64,000 nucleotides of DNA from Paraburkholderia ginsengisoli NBRC 100965 (GCF_000739735.1 NZ_BBJF01000004.1:620001-684000), one strand, 5' to 3'; numbered from the stretch's first letter, positions 35,806-45,883 are shown. Translations and numbers: made by a program. The notes: generated by a model not told the origin, from the sequence alone.

Positions 35806-37272
35806 CTAGTGGCTAACGGCGGCGGCAGTGGCCGCTTGCGCGTCGCCGCCGGCATCCGCGGACGCGAGCGGCAGGCCGTTCGCACCGACGCGCGCCGGCG
35901 CATTGCGCAGCGCGTGCTGCCGGCCGATCGCGTGATACTCGATGCCGAGTTCGAGCAGCGCGTCCGGCTCATACAGATTGCGGCCGTCGAAAATCAGCGG
36001 TGTTTTCAGCATCTGTTTGAGCGCATCGAAGTCCGGGCTCTTGAAGACTTTCCATTCGGTGAGGATCACCAGCGCGTCGGCGCCGTCGGCCGCTTCCATC
36101 TCTTCCTTCACGAACGTGAGGCGCGCATGCTGCTGCGGCACGTCCTTCAGATCGAGCGCGAACACGCGCTTCGATTCGTCGATCGCGACCGGGTCGTAGG
36201 CCTTCACGCGCGCGCCACGGCGCAGCAGTTCGGCGATCAGCGGACGGCTCGGCGCTTCGCGCATGTCGTCGGTATTCGGCTTGAACGCGAGGCCCCACAC
36301 GCCGAACGTGCGGTCCGACAGGTCTTCGCCCAGACGCGCGACGATCTTGTGCGCGAGGATTTTCTTCTGCGTGTCGTTGACCGCTTCCACCGCTTCGAGA
36401 ATGCGCAGGTTCGCCTTGTGATCGGCGGCCGTGCGGATCAGCGCCTGCACGTCCTTCGGAAAACACGAACCGCCATAGCCGCAACCGGCATACAGGAAGT
36501 CGTAACCGATGCGCGGATCGGAACCGATGCCGCGACGCACCGCTTCGATGTCCGCGCCGACGCGGTCGGCGAGATTGGCCAGCTCGTTCATGTACGAGAT
36601 GCGCGTGGCGAGCATCGCATTGGCCGCGTACTTGGTGAATTCGGCCGAGCGAACGTCCATATACAGCGTGCGTTCGCGATTGCGGTTGAACGGCGCGTAG
36701 AGGCGCTTCATCAGTTCGCGCGCCTTTTCGCCGGGCACGTCCTCGTCGCAACCGAGCACGATGCGATCGGGCCGCGTGAAGTCGTCAACGGCCGCGCCCT
36801 CTTTCAGAAACTCGGGATTCGACACTACCGAGAACATGTGGCCGGCGTTGCGCGCGGCCAGCTCGGCGGCGACCACTTCGCGCACGCGCGAGGCCGTGCC
36901 GACCGGCACGGTCGATTTGTCGACGATCACCTTGAAGCCCGTCATATGCCGGCCGATATTGCGCGCGGCGGCGAGTACGTATTGCAGATCGGCGGACCCG
37001 TCTTCATCCGACGGCGTGCCGACCGCGATGAACTGGATGTCGCCGTGCGCGACCGCGGCTTCGATGTCGGTCGAGAACGTCAGGCGGCCCGCCTTGCGAT
37101 TGCGCGCGATGATCTCCTGCAGACCCGGTTCATGGATCGGCACGCCGCCGTTGTTGAGCACGTCGATCTTGCGCTGATCGACGTCGAGACAGAACACGTC
37201 ATGGCCGATGTCGGCCAGACATGCGCCCGTCACGAGGCCTACGTAGCCACTACCGATGATCGTCAGGTTCAT
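35806..37272 (-). CDS. bceC: UDP-glucose 6-dehydrogenase (BceC)
   Basis: The 488-residue enzyme oxidises UDP-glucose to UDP-glucuronate with NAD. The N-terminal Rossmann motif is [20 protein letters not shown], the catalytic Cys lies in YGGSCFPKD near residue 268, and the C-terminal UDP-binding domain has [17 protein letters not shown] tail of about 40 Ala/Gly-rich residues follows the usual end of the family. The ATG at 37272 has GAGGTG at good spacing; a GTG at 37281 overlaps that site and is less likely. It supplies glucuronic acid, a cepacian component. Confidence 0.95.
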   Translation of the reverse strand: MNLTIIGSGYVGLVTGACLADIGHDVFCLDVDQRKIDVLNNGGVPIHEPGLQEIIARNRKAGRLTFSTDIEAAVAHGDIQFIAVGTPSDEDGSADLQYVLAAARNIGRHMTGFKVIVDKSTVPVGTASRVREVVAAELAARNAGHMFSVVSNPEFLKEGAAVDDFTRPDRIVLGCDEDVPGEKARELMKRLYAPFNRNRERTLYMDVRSAEFTKYAANAMLATRISYMNELANLADRVGADIEAVRRGIGSDPRIGYDFLYAGCGYGGSCFPKDVQALIRTAADHKANLRILEAVEAVNDTQKKILAHKIVARLGEDLSDRTFGVWGLAFKPNTDDMREAPSRPLIAELLRRGARVKAYDPVAIDESKRVFALDLKDVPQQHARLTFVKEEMEAADGADALVILTEWKVFKSPDFDALKQMLKTPLIFDGRNLYEPDALLELGIEYHAIGRQHALRNAPARVGANGLPLASADAGGDAQAATAAAVSH

Positions 37273-37370
37273 GTATTGCACCTCGGGAAAAGGAGTTGAT
37301 TCGGTGGAGTTGATTCAGGAGCGCGGTCATGCACTGCGGTGCGTTGCATGACCGGGCCCGTTAGCCGGAC

Positions 37371-38768
37371 TCAATAGGCGTTGTTGCCCACGAAGCCCTT
37401 CCACAGCGTCAGCACGACGATCTTGATGTCGAGCCAGAAGGTCCAGTGCTGCATGTAGTACAGATCGAGCTTCACGCGCCCCATCATCTTTTCGATCCGG
37501 TCTGTTTCGCCGCGATAGCCGTTGATCTGCGCCCAGCCGGTGATGCCGGGCTTGATCCGGTAGCGGTGCATGTAGCCCTTCACCAGATCCTTGTAGATGT
37601 CGTCGTGTTCGAGCGCGTGCGGGCGCGGACCGACCACCGACATCTCGCCGCGCAGCACGTTGATGAATTGCGGCAGCTCGTCGAGGCTGGTGCGCCGCAG
37701 GAACGCGCCGACCGCCGTGATGCGCGGATCGCGGCGCGTGGCCTGAGTGATCTTGCCGGCCTCTTCCTTGTGCAGCTTCATCGAGCGGAACTTGTAGATC
37801 TCGAACTGGTTGCCGTCGATGCCCTTGCGCTTCTGGCGGAAGAACACCGGCCCCGGCGAACTCAGCTTGACCAGCAGCGCGATAGCAAGCATCAGCGGCG
37901 ACAGCGCGGTCAACGCGGCCAGTGCGAACAGGCGGTCGAACACGCGCTTGGGCAGCACGCGCAGATCGGTGATCGGCGACGCGGCCAGGTTGATCGCCGG
38001 CACGCCGAGCAACTCGACCATCGGCTGGTTGAACAGCGTGAGGCTGCGCACGTCCGGAATGAAGCGGATGTTCACGAAGTCGTTGCGCAGGTCCATCACG
38101 AAGCGATGGATCGCCTTCTCCTTCGAAATCGGCAGCGCGAGCCACAATTCGCGGATCGCGCGCTGGCGCACGAGCTGGATCATGCGCTGGTAGTCGCGCT
38201 CGACCGGCACGCCGTCGATCGCGTCGGTCGCGTCCGGGTCTTCGTACGGATTGATCGTACCGTCCTCGTCGAACACGACGACGGGGCTAAAGCCCGCTTC
38301 CGGACGGCTGCGCATCTGCTCGATCAGGAAGCGCCCATACGGCGCCCCGCCGACGATCGCCACCGCGCGCTGATTGAAGCCCTCGCGGCGCAGTCCGCGC
38401 AGAATCGAATAGACGATCACCTTGGTGACGACCAGCAGCACGATCGTGGCGACTGCCCAATACACGAGCCACAACCGCGACAGGCTATCCGAGCGGTGCA
38501 GGCTGAAGCTGATCAGCACGCCGGTGACTTCGACCATCACCCAGCCGCCCGCGACGCGCGACAGCAGGTCGTAGAGCGGCTTGCCGCGCCACGATTGATA
38601 GATGCCGAGCGCCGGAAAGAACACCACCACCAGCAGGCAGCCGAACGCGAGCGACACGCTTTGCATATCGTCCAGCCACACGAACTTGCCGCTGTGCACG
38701 GCCGCCGCGATGGCGGCGCCGAGCGCGACCATGGCGATGTCGATGATTCTCGATAGAACGCTCAGCAT
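37371..38768 (-). CDS. bceB: Undecaprenyl-phosphate glucose phosphotransferase (BceB)
   Basis: The 465-residue polyprenol-phosphate hexose-1-phosphate transferase primes EPS synthesis by loading a sugar phosphate, probably glucose, on undecaprenyl phosphate at the inner membrane. Four N-terminal helices (residues 10-120) precede a CoA-binding-like domain ([20 protein letters not shown]). The catalytic sugar-transferase domain from about residue 275 has [40 protein letters not shown] and the C-terminal [16 protein letters not shown]. It is first in the long minus-strand operon; GAGGGG lies before the ATG. Confidence 0.94.
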   Translation of the reverse strand: MLSVLSRIIDIAMVALGAAIAAAVHSGKFVWLDDMQSVSLAFGCLLVVVFFPALGIYQSWRGKPLYDLLSRVAGGWVMVEVTGVLISFSLHRSDSLSRLWLVYWAVATIVLLVVTKVIVYSILRGLRREGFNQRAVAIVGGAPYGRFLIEQMRSRPEAGFSPVVVFDEDGTINPYEDPDATDAIDGVPVERDYQRMIQLVRQRAIRELWLALPISKEKAIHRFVMDLRNDFVNIRFIPDVRSLTLFNQPMVELLGVPAINLAASPITDLRVLPKRVFDRLFALAALTALSPLMLAIALLVKLSSPGPVFFRQKRKGIDGNQFEIYKFRSMKLHKEEAGKITQATRRDPRITAVGAFLRRTSLDELPQFINVLRGEMSVVGPRPHALEHDDIYKDLVKGYMHRYRIKPGITGWAQINGYRGETDRIEKMMGRVKLDLYYMQHWTFWLDIKIVVLTLWKGFVGNNAY

Positions 38769-39423
38769 GCGCTGCCCCTCAGTTCGTCAGTCAAGTGCCG
38801 TCCGTTGGTTGGTTAAAGCCGTCGCCGCCCACTCCGTCAAATGGGCGCGCCACGCCGTCGAGCGCGTCCCGCAATAAACCTGCGCGACGCGAACTGATTG
38901 AACCGGTGCGATTGCCGTTCCATTTCCCGAGCCGCAATTGCCTGAATGGCCGGAAACGGGAAATTCATGTCGGAATGAGTGAATACCCTTGTACAGGTAT
39001 AGATAAAGCGATATTAAAATTCGTACTGCAAGACCGCAAAATATCTCAAATTGTATCGGTCAATATTTCGATATTTTTTCTGAATTTTGTTCGGCAATTG
39101 TTACCGCAAAGGAGCGTACCTGCCTTGTTGAAGGCGCTCCCGTGGCCATTCCGTAAGGCAATGCAGTCCCCGCCGCGCGATTCCCTACGACGCTTACGCC
39201 AGACTCTTCGACGTCATTTTGACGCACAATCCGCAGTAAAAAAATGGCCGCCGATTTTTTTCGGGTAATTTTTCTTTTTTATAAATCGACCGGACATTTT
39301 TTCTTCATGAAATCGGGTTTTTTGATTGTGCGTCTTTTATATGCTTTCTATTTAACGCGCTTTTATTGATTCCGGACTTCATGATAAAACTCGACGCATT
39401 CACCCAGCCTCGAGGAGTCCATC
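38769..39423. other. Long AT-rich divergent promoter region of bceB operon and bceA
   Basis: This 655-bp stretch between the divergent bceB and bceA starts is the most AT-rich part of the EPS locus, especially 38980-39100 and 39230-39390, with many T and A runs. It must hold promoters for the 13-kb minus operon and for bceA, and its composition suits binding by H-NS-like silencers. I found no confident -35/-10 pair or ops/JUMPstart element, and no gene. Confidence 0.5.
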
Positions 39424-40971
39424 ATGACAGCTCCGGTCACGGCGACGCCCGCCGACACCCGGTCCACGCAAACCACGCCCCTGAACGTCAAGCTCAAGGT
39501 TCATCCCGTGATTCTCGCAGGCGGCTCCGGTACGCGGTTGTGGCCGATGTCGCGCGAGCAGCATCCGAAACAGCTAATCGGCCTGCTCGGCGAAGACTCG
39601 CTGCTGCAATCCACCACCCGCCGTCTCGACGGACTCGAATCCGGTTATCCGCTCACCGAGCAACTGGTCGTGGTGGCCAATGAAGAGCAGCGCTTCACCA
39701 CTGCCGAACAGCTGCGCACGAGCGGCAAGCCGACCCGGCTGATTCTCGAACCCGTCGGCCGCGACACCGCGCCGGCGTTGACGGTGGCCGCGCTGTCGGT
39801 TCTCGCGCAGGACGGCGACGGCATCATGGTCGTCATGCCCGCCGATCACGCGGTCACCGACAGCGAAGGCTTCCACGCGGCGGTGGCCGCCGGCGTGCAG
39901 CACGCGGCGGCCGGGCACATCGTCACGATGGGCATCGTGCCGACCCGAGCGGAAACCGGCTATGGCTACATCCGGATCGGCGCGCCGCTGCACACATCGG
40001 CAAATACTTCGGATAGCGAAGCATCCGGCAAGCCCGGCGCGCATCAGCTCGACCGCTTCGTCGAGAAGCCGCATCTGGAACTCGCGCAGCGCTACGTCGA
40101 GTCGAAAGAATACTGGTGGAATAGCGGCATTTTCATCATGCGCGCGTCGACGTGGCTGAAGGCGATCCGCCATTTCCAGCCGGCCATTCACGAAGCGTGC
40201 GCCGCCGCGTTCGCGGGCGGGAAGGCGGACGGCGACTTCTTCCGTTTGCAACGCGACGCGTTCAGCGCGTCGCCGTCGAATTCGATCGACTACGCGGTGA
40301 TGGAGCAACTCGGCGCCGATCAAAGCGCCGCCTCGGGCGTGGTCGTGCCGTTGCAGGCCGGCTGGTCGGACGTGGGTTCGTGGGACGCGATCTGGGACAT
40401 CTCGGAGAAAGACGAAAATCACAACGTGAGCCGCGGCCGCGTGATGTTCGAAGGCGCGTCATCGACCTTCGCGCATTCGGAAGGACGCCTGATTGCCTGC
40501 GTGGGCACGCAGGACCTCGTGGTGGTCGAAACGGCCGACGCGATTCTCGTCGCCGACAAGTCGCGCGTGCAGGACGTGAAGAAGATCGTCGGCCGGATTC
40601 GCGAGGACGGCGGGCTGGAAGCGTCCAACCATCGCAAGGTGCATCGTCCGTGGGGCAACTACGATTCCGTCGACAGCGGCGAGCGGTTCCAGGTCAAACG
40701 CATCGTCGTGAAACCGGGTGCGCGGCTTTCGCTGCAAATGCATCATCACCGCGCCGAACACTGGATCGTCGTGCGCGGCACGGCGCTCGTCACGCGGGGT
40801 GAAGAGCGCTTTATCGTCTCCGAAAACGAATCGGCCTATATTCCGCTGGGCGTCACGCACCGCCTCGAAAACCCGGGCAAGATGCCGCTCGAAATGATCG
40901 AGGTGCAGTCGGGTTCGTATCTCGGCGAAGACGACATCGTGCGTTTCGACGACACGTATGGACGCCAGTGA
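39424..40971 (+). CDS. bceA: Bifunctional mannose-6-phosphate isomerase / GDP-mannose pyrophosphorylase (BceA)
   Basis: The 515-residue type II bifunctional enzyme makes GDP-D-mannose from fructose-6-phosphate with a phosphomannomutase encoded elsewhere. The N-terminal pyrophosphorylase signature is HPVILAGGSGTRLWPMSREQ at residue 25, with FVEKPHLELAQRYV further on. The C-terminal isomerase cupin (about residues 405-510) has VHRPWGNYDSVDSGERFQVK, metal-site His residues in LQMHHHRAEHW, and IPLGVTHRLENPG. It supplies mannose units and the bceN substrate. Here it is divergent from bceB rather than being first in that operon. Confidence 0.95.
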   Translation: MTAPVTATPADTRSTQTTPLNVKLKVHPVILAGGSGTRLWPMSREQHPKQLIGLLGEDSLLQSTTRRLDGLESGYPLTEQLVVVANEEQRFTTAEQLRTSGKPTRLILEPVGRDTAPALTVAALSVLAQDGDGIMVVMPADHAVTDSEGFHAAVAAGVQHAAAGHIVTMGIVPTRAETGYGYIRIGAPLHTSANTSDSEASGKPGAHQLDRFVEKPHLELAQRYVESKEYWWNSGIFIMRASTWLKAIRHFQPAIHEACAAAFAGGKADGDFFRLQRDAFSASPSNSIDYAVMEQLGADQSAASGVVVPLQAGWSDVGSWDAIWDISEKDENHNVSRGRVMFEGASSTFAHSEGRLIACVGTQDLVVVETADAILVADKSRVQDVKKIVGRIREDGGLEASNHRKVHRPWGNYDSVDSGERFQVKRIVVKPGARLSLQMHHHRAEHWIVVRGTALVTRGEERFIVSENESAYIPLGVTHRLENPGKMPLEMIEVQSGSYLGEDDIVRFDDTYGRQ

Positions 40972-41069
40972 TCAGGCAAAACGGTTGAATCACAACGAAT
41001 GAAGCGGGAACCTGCGGCGGTTGCTCCTGACTGCCGCGGAGTACTGCCGAACTGCGCTAACCGACGTGC

Positions 41070-42293
41070 TCACCCCGCGTGGGAGATGAGTTCTGTGTAC
41101 GCCGACGGAAAGCGGTCTGATGCGCGATCTGATGTGCCGCCATTGCTGTCGGACGCCGAAGTGACGACGGCCGCGTCGCCGGGATAACGGCGCAAAGGTC
41201 CACGAAACGCATTGAGCGGGCCGTGCAACGGCGCGCCATGATTCACCGCGACGGGCTCCGGCACGTGACGCAACGCCGGCAACGGACGAGCCGTTTGCCT
41301 GGACACATAGGCCGATGGCGCACGCGTCATGTTCGCGGATTCGGCCGCACCCTGCGCGGTGCGCTCACGGTCGATCCACTGCTGCGCCCATTCGAGCGCA
41401 TACCGCTCCGCTTCGCTCGCTTGCGCGAAGCGAGGCCCGACGAGGCCGGAACGCTCGACGCGTTTGCCGTCCTTCATGATTTCCGCCCACGCGCGATACA
41501 TCGCGTTGGGCACCTGCTCGGCCACCACATAGATCACGTAGTCGTGCGGACCGGCGACTTGCATGCCGCGCGGCGCGAGACTCATCGACAGACTGCGCGA
41601 CACACTGCGGCGGTCGTCCGGTGCGAGTTGCGCACGACGTGCCGCCGCGATTGCCGCGTCCAGATGCCCCATTGCCTCGCCCACCGCGCCGGCTTCGCCG
41701 TCGAAGCTGACCGGCCCAGCGGCGCGCGGCGCGGGCCGCAGACTGGACGCGACAGTGGCCGCGCTGGCGACGGAATCCGTCGGCGCGCGCGTCACCGGCG
41801 TCGTGCTCGCGAGGCCGGACAATTGCCGCGTGATGTCGGCGATCGGATCGGCCGAGCGCCAGTTGCCGAGCGCGCTCGCCGTGCCGGGCGCCTGCCACGA
41901 CTCGGGACTCTTCCACGACACGCCACGCGGACTCTCGTCGCGCATGCTGACTGTTTCGGCGGCCGGCGCCGCGGGTTTGGCCGCAACGGGCGGCGCCGGC
42001 TGCGGGACGTACGCGAAGGTGCGCCCGGTTTGCGACAACAGCCGGACCATCTCCAGCAGCGTGCCGTTCAATTGCCACTCTTCAAACCGGCGACGGCACG
42101 TGGGACCCGACGGATAGCGACCCGGCAGCTTCGACCAGGGTTCGCCAGTCGTCAGAATCCACAACACGGCATTCGCGACGATACGTGGTTCGGCGCGGGG
42201 CCGGCCGCGTCGGTTCAGACGGACGGCCGGCTCATCGGAGACAAGCGCTGTCAGCAGCGCCCATTCGTCATTGCTTAGCTCATCGAAAAACAT
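41070..42293 (-). CDS. Domesticated IS402-type transposase N-domain (DUF4096) fusion protein
   Basis: The 407-residue protein starts with an IS402/IS5-type DNA-binding domain (about residues 1-95): FDELSNDEWALLTALVSDEP, LNRRGRPRAEPR, AVLWILTTGEPWSKLPGRYP and CRRRFEEWQLNG. No DDE catalytic domain follows. Instead there is a Pro/Ala linker (about 110-240), a conserved-looking block (PHDYVIYVVAEQVPNAMYRA to WAQQWIDRE, about 260-345) and a low-complexity tail. GGAG precedes the ATG at 42293. No terminal inverted repeats or target duplications are evident, so this is not an IS copy but probably a recruited regulator. It ends 98 bp from convergent bceA. Function unknown. Confidence 0.8.
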   Translation of the reverse strand: MFFDELSNDEWALLTALVSDEPAVRLNRRGRPRAEPRIVANAVLWILTTGEPWSKLPGRYPSGPTCRRRFEEWQLNGTLLEMVRLLSQTGRTFAYVPQPAPPVAAKPAAPAAETVSMRDESPRGVSWKSPESWQAPGTASALGNWRSADPIADITRQLSGLASTTPVTRAPTDSVASAATVASSLRPAPRAAGPVSFDGEAGAVGEAMGHLDAAIAAARRAQLAPDDRRSVSRSLSMSLAPRGMQVAGPHDYVIYVVAEQVPNAMYRAWAEIMKDGKRVERSGLVGPRFAQASEAERYALEWAQQWIDRERTAQGAAESANMTRAPSAYVSRQTARPLPALRHVPEPVAVNHGAPLHGPLNAFRGPLRRYPGDAAVVTSASDSNGGTSDRASDRFPSAYTELISHAG

Positions 42294-42798
42294 TGGATTT
42301 TCTCCACGCGGCCTGGCCTGGCCGCGGCGTTGGACCTGCCACGGATTCAACTTTCACGACCCGTGTGCGGCCCTCGGTTGCACAAATATGTTTGGTACGT
42401 TCTGCTGGCTGGTCAAGACCGCCCTGACTTAGTGCGGTTTGTCCCTATTGCGAAGCACAAAACGTGGTCTCACTCGTGCATGGGAGAATTTGTGCACGAA
42501 GCATACCATCACCAGGGTTTGCGTGAATACGGATGAGACAAGTGTTACGGATAGAAACAAACTTGTCCTTTTCACTGCGTCTTTACACGCATTGCCGTCA
42601 CAGAAGAACAGGCTATGCGCGTCGCCAGGGGTGTTATTGCACAGCACAACGACAGGCTTTCATGCTGAATAGCATTTACGAATCGCGCACGTGATTCATA
42701 GTGAATTTTGATGTGCTTTTAGCAGGCCAGATTGGCGAGCGCGGCATCCGGGGCAGCACACTAGCGGCGCATCGGGCCAGTGGGAATCCTATCATCGC
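42294..42798. other. Intergenic region, possible short transcript
   Basis: This is lower in GC than its neighbours. Short open frames on both strands lack ribosome sites and recognisable products. A terminator on the plus strand at its right end implies that some plus-strand RNA crosses it, although no plus-strand gene lies within 1.8 kb upstream. Confidence 0.4.
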
Positions 42799-42850
42799 GA
42801 GGGCGCATAAGTATGCTTGCGCGTGCGCCCTCTTTTCTTTCTACACATTT
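42799..42850 (+). terminator. Plus-strand intrinsic terminator with no obvious upstream gene
   Basis: GAGGGCGCA pairs perfectly with TGCGCCCTC across a 26-nt loop and is followed by TTTTCTTT. It could end an unannotated small RNA, or be reached by readthrough opposite the convergent YciI gene. Confidence 0.65.
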
Positions 42851-42875
42851 GCCGCCGCACGTGTTCGAGCCGCTA

Positions 42876-43172
42876 TTAACGAGTCGGCTTTGACGCGTTT
42901 TCGCCTACCACCGTGGTCCACTCGCGCACGCGCCAACGTGCGACGAGGCCGGCGAGCACGTACGGATCCTTTCTGGCAAAGGCTTCCGCGGTAGCGGCAG
43001 AATCGCTCTTGAAGAGCAGCATCGCGCTGTCCGTGGGTTCGGCCAACGCGCCGGCCAACACCAGCTCGCCGCGCTCCGCCGCCGCCCACGCGAGTTTCAG
43101 ATGCTCGTCGCGATAGGTGGCGCGTCGTTCGAGGTAGTCCGGCACGAGGTCGTACATCAACAGATAGTGCAT
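42876..43172 (-). CDS. YciI-family protein
   Basis: The 98-residue protein is of the YciI/YCII family (ferredoxin-like fold): HYLLMYDLVPDYLERRATYR, EHLKLAWAAAERGELVLAGAL, and the C-terminal DPYVLAGLVARWRVREWTTV with the conserved Asp-Pro-Tyr. TAGGAG precedes the ATG at 43172. Relatives are small cytoplasmic proteins of mostly unknown function, some proposed to be lactone hydrolases or dehalogenase-like. No operon partner is visible. Confidence 0.88.
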   Translation of the reverse strand: MHYLLMYDLVPDYLERRATYRDEHLKLAWAAAERGELVLAGALAEPTDSAMLLFKSDSAATAEAFARKDPYVLAGLVARWRVREWTTVVGENASKPTR

Positions 43173-43606
43173 GGCGAGGCTCCTATGGGCTGACAGAATA
43201 TGAGCGATGGTCACGCGTTCGAGTCAAGATTACTCGCCTGCGCGATCGCGGGATTTTATGCCGATTTACCATTCATTTGCATTCGCAGCAATGCGAATGG
43301 CATTTCAATATTCGCTTGAAAACTCACATAGTGAACTTAACGATTCATTTGAAATAACTTTAATTAATTGATCTGGATTGCATAGCATAATTTCATTGTG
43401 CTCTCATTCGCCCGCTTCAAACGCCGAAAGCGCGTACGACCCCTGCGCGTAGGGAAAACGAGCGTCGTCGGCTGTCAACCGGAATGCGCTTTTGTCCGTT
43501 CAGGCAGACAGCATTTGCCATAATGGACGTGCCGAGGGGCCCTGGATGCCGTTGACGCCCGCGCGCATGAACGACCAAAACGTTTTCACCACCGATGGAG
43601 TGTCAC
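43173..43606. other. AT-rich intergenic region with a small perfect hairpin
   Basis: The stretch 43250-43410 is clearly AT-rich. CATTCGCA and TGCGAATG (43280-43299) form a perfect 8-bp stem with a GCAA tetraloop, which could be an operator or RNA element. It probably contains promoters for the YciI gene and the PsiF gene. No coding frame is supported. Confidence 0.4.
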
Positions 43607-43900
43607 ATGAAAATCCAATCCGCTATCGCTACGCTGGTGCTGGGCGCCGTTCTCGTTTCGCCGGCGTTCGCGGCGAACAGCCAGCAAACCAAAATGGCCG
43701 ACTGTAACAAGCAGGCCGCCGACAAGAAAGGCGACGAGCGCAAGGCGTTCATGCAAACCTGTCTGTCCGCGAAGCCGGCCGCCGCGCCGATGACGCAGCA
43801 GGAAAAGATGAAGGTGTGCAACACGCAAGCCACCGGCAAGAAAGGCGACGACCGCAAGGCGTTCATGAAGACCTGCCTGTCGTCCACGCCGGCCAACTAG
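43607..43900 (+). CDS. PsiF-family exported protein with two repeats
   Basis: The 97-residue protein has a signal peptide (MKIQSAIATLVLGAVLVSPAF, cut after AFA) and two PsiF repeats with conserved Cys pairs: MADCNKQAADKKGDERKAFM...C and MKVCNTQATGKKGDDRKAFM...C. PsiF is periplasmic and induced by phosphate starvation in E. coli; its function is unknown. GGAG stands seven bases before the ATG at 43607. No pho box was recognised. Confidence 0.9.
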   Translation: MKIQSAIATLVLGAVLVSPAFAANSQQTKMADCNKQAADKKGDERKAFMQTCLSAKPAAAPMTQQEKMKVCNTQATGKKGDDRKAFMKTCLSSTPAN

Positions 43901-44154
43901 GCACGATTGAATGCGGCGCGTCGGCGTCATGCGGCGAGCATGACGACCGGGCGCCGTTCGCTCGATTACGGCCGCGCTATCGTCCCGCACGGCCCTCGCC
44001 TTTCCCTTCCTCGCTCTCCGCCCCTCGCAGTCCGCCCGCCTGAACGCGCCATTTTCTTCTATGATGGCTGCGGAGACGGCCCACCCCTTCAATACAACAT
44101 TAGACGGGCCGCCATCTTGTCGTTGGTGCTGCTGAGCATCGATCGGAGGCAAGG

Positions 44155-44604
44155 ATGGTATCGAAGCATAAAAACCGCTGGTTGAGGCGGTGGCTGCTCG
44201 TCATCGTATTCTGGGCGGTGCCCGTGGCGATCGTTGCTGTCAGCGAGATTCGCGAGGAAATGGCCTACAACGCCGTCGACCTCGACCGCGCGCTGACCAC
44301 CTGGAATTTCACCGACGCGCAACGCGCCGCTGGCGCCCCCGCGCGCTGCCACGGCAAACCCGACGAAGCACAAGCCGCCGGCTGTCCCGCCGACGTGCTC
44401 GCCGCCAATGCGCCGCGCCAGCAGGACGCGCGCAACGAATACAGCGTGCGTCGCACAACCTTGATGGCTTATCTGTGGCATGCGTTCGTCGGCTATTGGG
44501 TCGTGCCGGCGGTCATACTGCTGTTGTTCGGCATGCTGATCGGCATGGTGCGCCGCGCGCTGCGGCGTCCGCCGCCGGTCAAGAGTCCGGCGAACCACGG
44601 GTGA
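44155..44604 (+). CDS. Hypothetical membrane protein, two helices
   Basis: The 149-residue protein has a basic N-terminus (VSKHKNRWLRRW), a hydrophobic helix at residues 12-30, a periplasmic-type middle region with two Cys (ARCHGKPDEAQAAGCPADV) and a second helix at about 112-134 (YWVVPAVILLLFGMLIGMVR). The ATG at 44155 follows CGGAGG, a very good ribosome site. No family is recognised. It is monocistronic by spacing. Confidence 0.75.
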   Translation: MVSKHKNRWLRRWLLVIVFWAVPVAIVAVSEIREEMAYNAVDLDRALTTWNFTDAQRAAGAPARCHGKPDEAQAAGCPADVLAANAPRQQDARNEYSVRRTTLMAYLWHAFVGYWVVPAVILLLFGMLIGMVRRALRRPPPVKSPANHG

Positions 44605-45053
44605 CGACGCTTCGCGACCGGCCACGCAGCGAGCACCCAGGCAGGCATGGGGAAGAACGCGGCTGGTGCAAGAGGCCTGAGGTGGTGACACACCAAGCGC
44701 GACTGCGGCATCCGGGCAACATATTCAACGCGATTTCCACCGCAAAACGCGGCTCCAGAAATCGGTAAAAAGGAGCGTTTCCGTCGCCCCCGCGCTTTTC
44801 GGCGAGACGCGACCGCTCGATACGCGCGCCTCGCCGAAAGCCGTTCAAAACGCCGCGCAAGCCTCTTCAGGGCGGCCGCGGCGATCAGGTCAAATTTACA
44901 GCACCGGCTTTTACGATTTGCCGGAAAGCCCCGTCGCACAAGGCTTTACGCCTGTCCGTGAAGTGCGCCGTTTACCGTGGCGTGTGATATAACTCAAAGG
45001 CGACCCGGCGACTTCGCCTCGGGTTTGCGCCCCGGAACAAATGGAGAAAAACG
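44605..45053. other. Intergenic region, no gene recognised
   Basis: It separates the two-helix membrane protein from the SYLF lipoprotein gene. An inverted repeat CTTTTCGGCGAG/CTCGCCGAAAG lies at 44795-44840 without a T tract. The promoter of the lipoprotein gene is presumably near 44950-45020. Nothing else is supported. Confidence 0.4.
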
Positions 45054-45647
45054 ATGCAAAGACGAAACTTCATGTTGAAGACTACCGCTGCGCTCGCTTT
45101 CGGAGGCATTGCACTCGCTGGATGCACGACGACGTCCCCCAGCAGCAACAACGCCACACCTTCCACCGATACCTCCAAGCGGCAGTCGATCGACGCCGCC
45201 GTCGACGGCACGCTATCGCGGCTGTTCACGACCGTGAAGGGCTCCCGCGAACTGGTCTCGAAGGCGCGCGGCGTGCTCGTGTTCCCGTCGGTTCTGCAAG
45301 CAGGCTTCATCGTCGGCGGTCAGTACGGCGAAGGAGCGCTGCGCGTGGGCGGCACGTCGGTCGGCTACTACAGCACGATTTCGGGCTCGTTCGGGCTGCA
45401 GGCGGGCGCGCAATCGAAGGCCATCATCTTCCTGTTCATGACACAGGACTCGTTGGACAAATTCCGCAATGCGGATGGCTGGTCGGTCGGTGGCGACGCC
45501 TCCGTCGCGCTGGTGAAGATGGGCGCGAACGGCGCAATCGACACGACCACCGCCACCGCGCCGGTCCAGGTGTTCGTGCTGACCAATGCCGGCCTGATGG
45601 GCGACCTGTCGCTGCAAGGCACCAAGGTATCGCGCCTGAAGATCTAG
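45054..45647 (+). CDS. SYLF/Ysc84-domain lipoprotein
   Basis: The 197-residue protein has a lipoprotein signal with twin Arg near the start (MQRRNFMLKTTAALAFGGIA) and lipobox LAGC. The mature part is a SYLF (YSC84) domain: FTTVKGSRELVSKARGVLVF, AGFIVGGQYGEGALRVGG and the glycine-rich C-terminus. SYLF domains bind lipids, and the bacterial lipoproteins are common periplasmic proteins in Burkholderia of unclear function. GGAG lies ahead of the ATG at 45054. No operon partners. Confidence 0.88.
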   Translation: MQRRNFMLKTTAALAFGGIALAGCTTTSPSSNNATPSTDTSKRQSIDAAVDGTLSRLFTTVKGSRELVSKARGVLVFPSVLQAGFIVGGQYGEGALRVGGTSVGYYSTISGSFGLQAGAQSKAIIFLFMTQDSLDKFRNADGWSVGGDASVALVKMGANGAIDTTTATAPVQVFVLTNAGLMGDLSLQGTKVSRLKI

Positions 45648-45883
45648 GCGCGCTGCCGGTTGGCAGGCCTGCGGGGTGTGCGTCTGATCCGCCCGGTTCC
45701 GTGAGCAGCGGTGGCCGGATCAGACGCAAGCCCGCGCGGGTTGCGGTTGCATGGCGGCGGGCGGGGTCGGCCTGTCGGCGGAGCCCGCTCCGTTCAAGCC
45801 GCCCTTCCACGGGCCGGCCGCCCGGTTCAGTTCGGCGTCCGGTGGTTGCCCAATGCAACCGTTCAGCATGAAGCGGCAATGAA

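Noticed and set aside
41070..42293. Intact insertion sequence of the IS5/IS402 group
   Set aside because: No catalytic DDE domain, no terminal inverted repeats and no target duplication were seen; the long C-terminal extension is unlike a transposase.
44795..44840. Terminator
   Set aside because: Inverted repeat CTTTTCGGCGAG/CTCGCCGAAAG has no T tract on either strand and a 23-nt loop.
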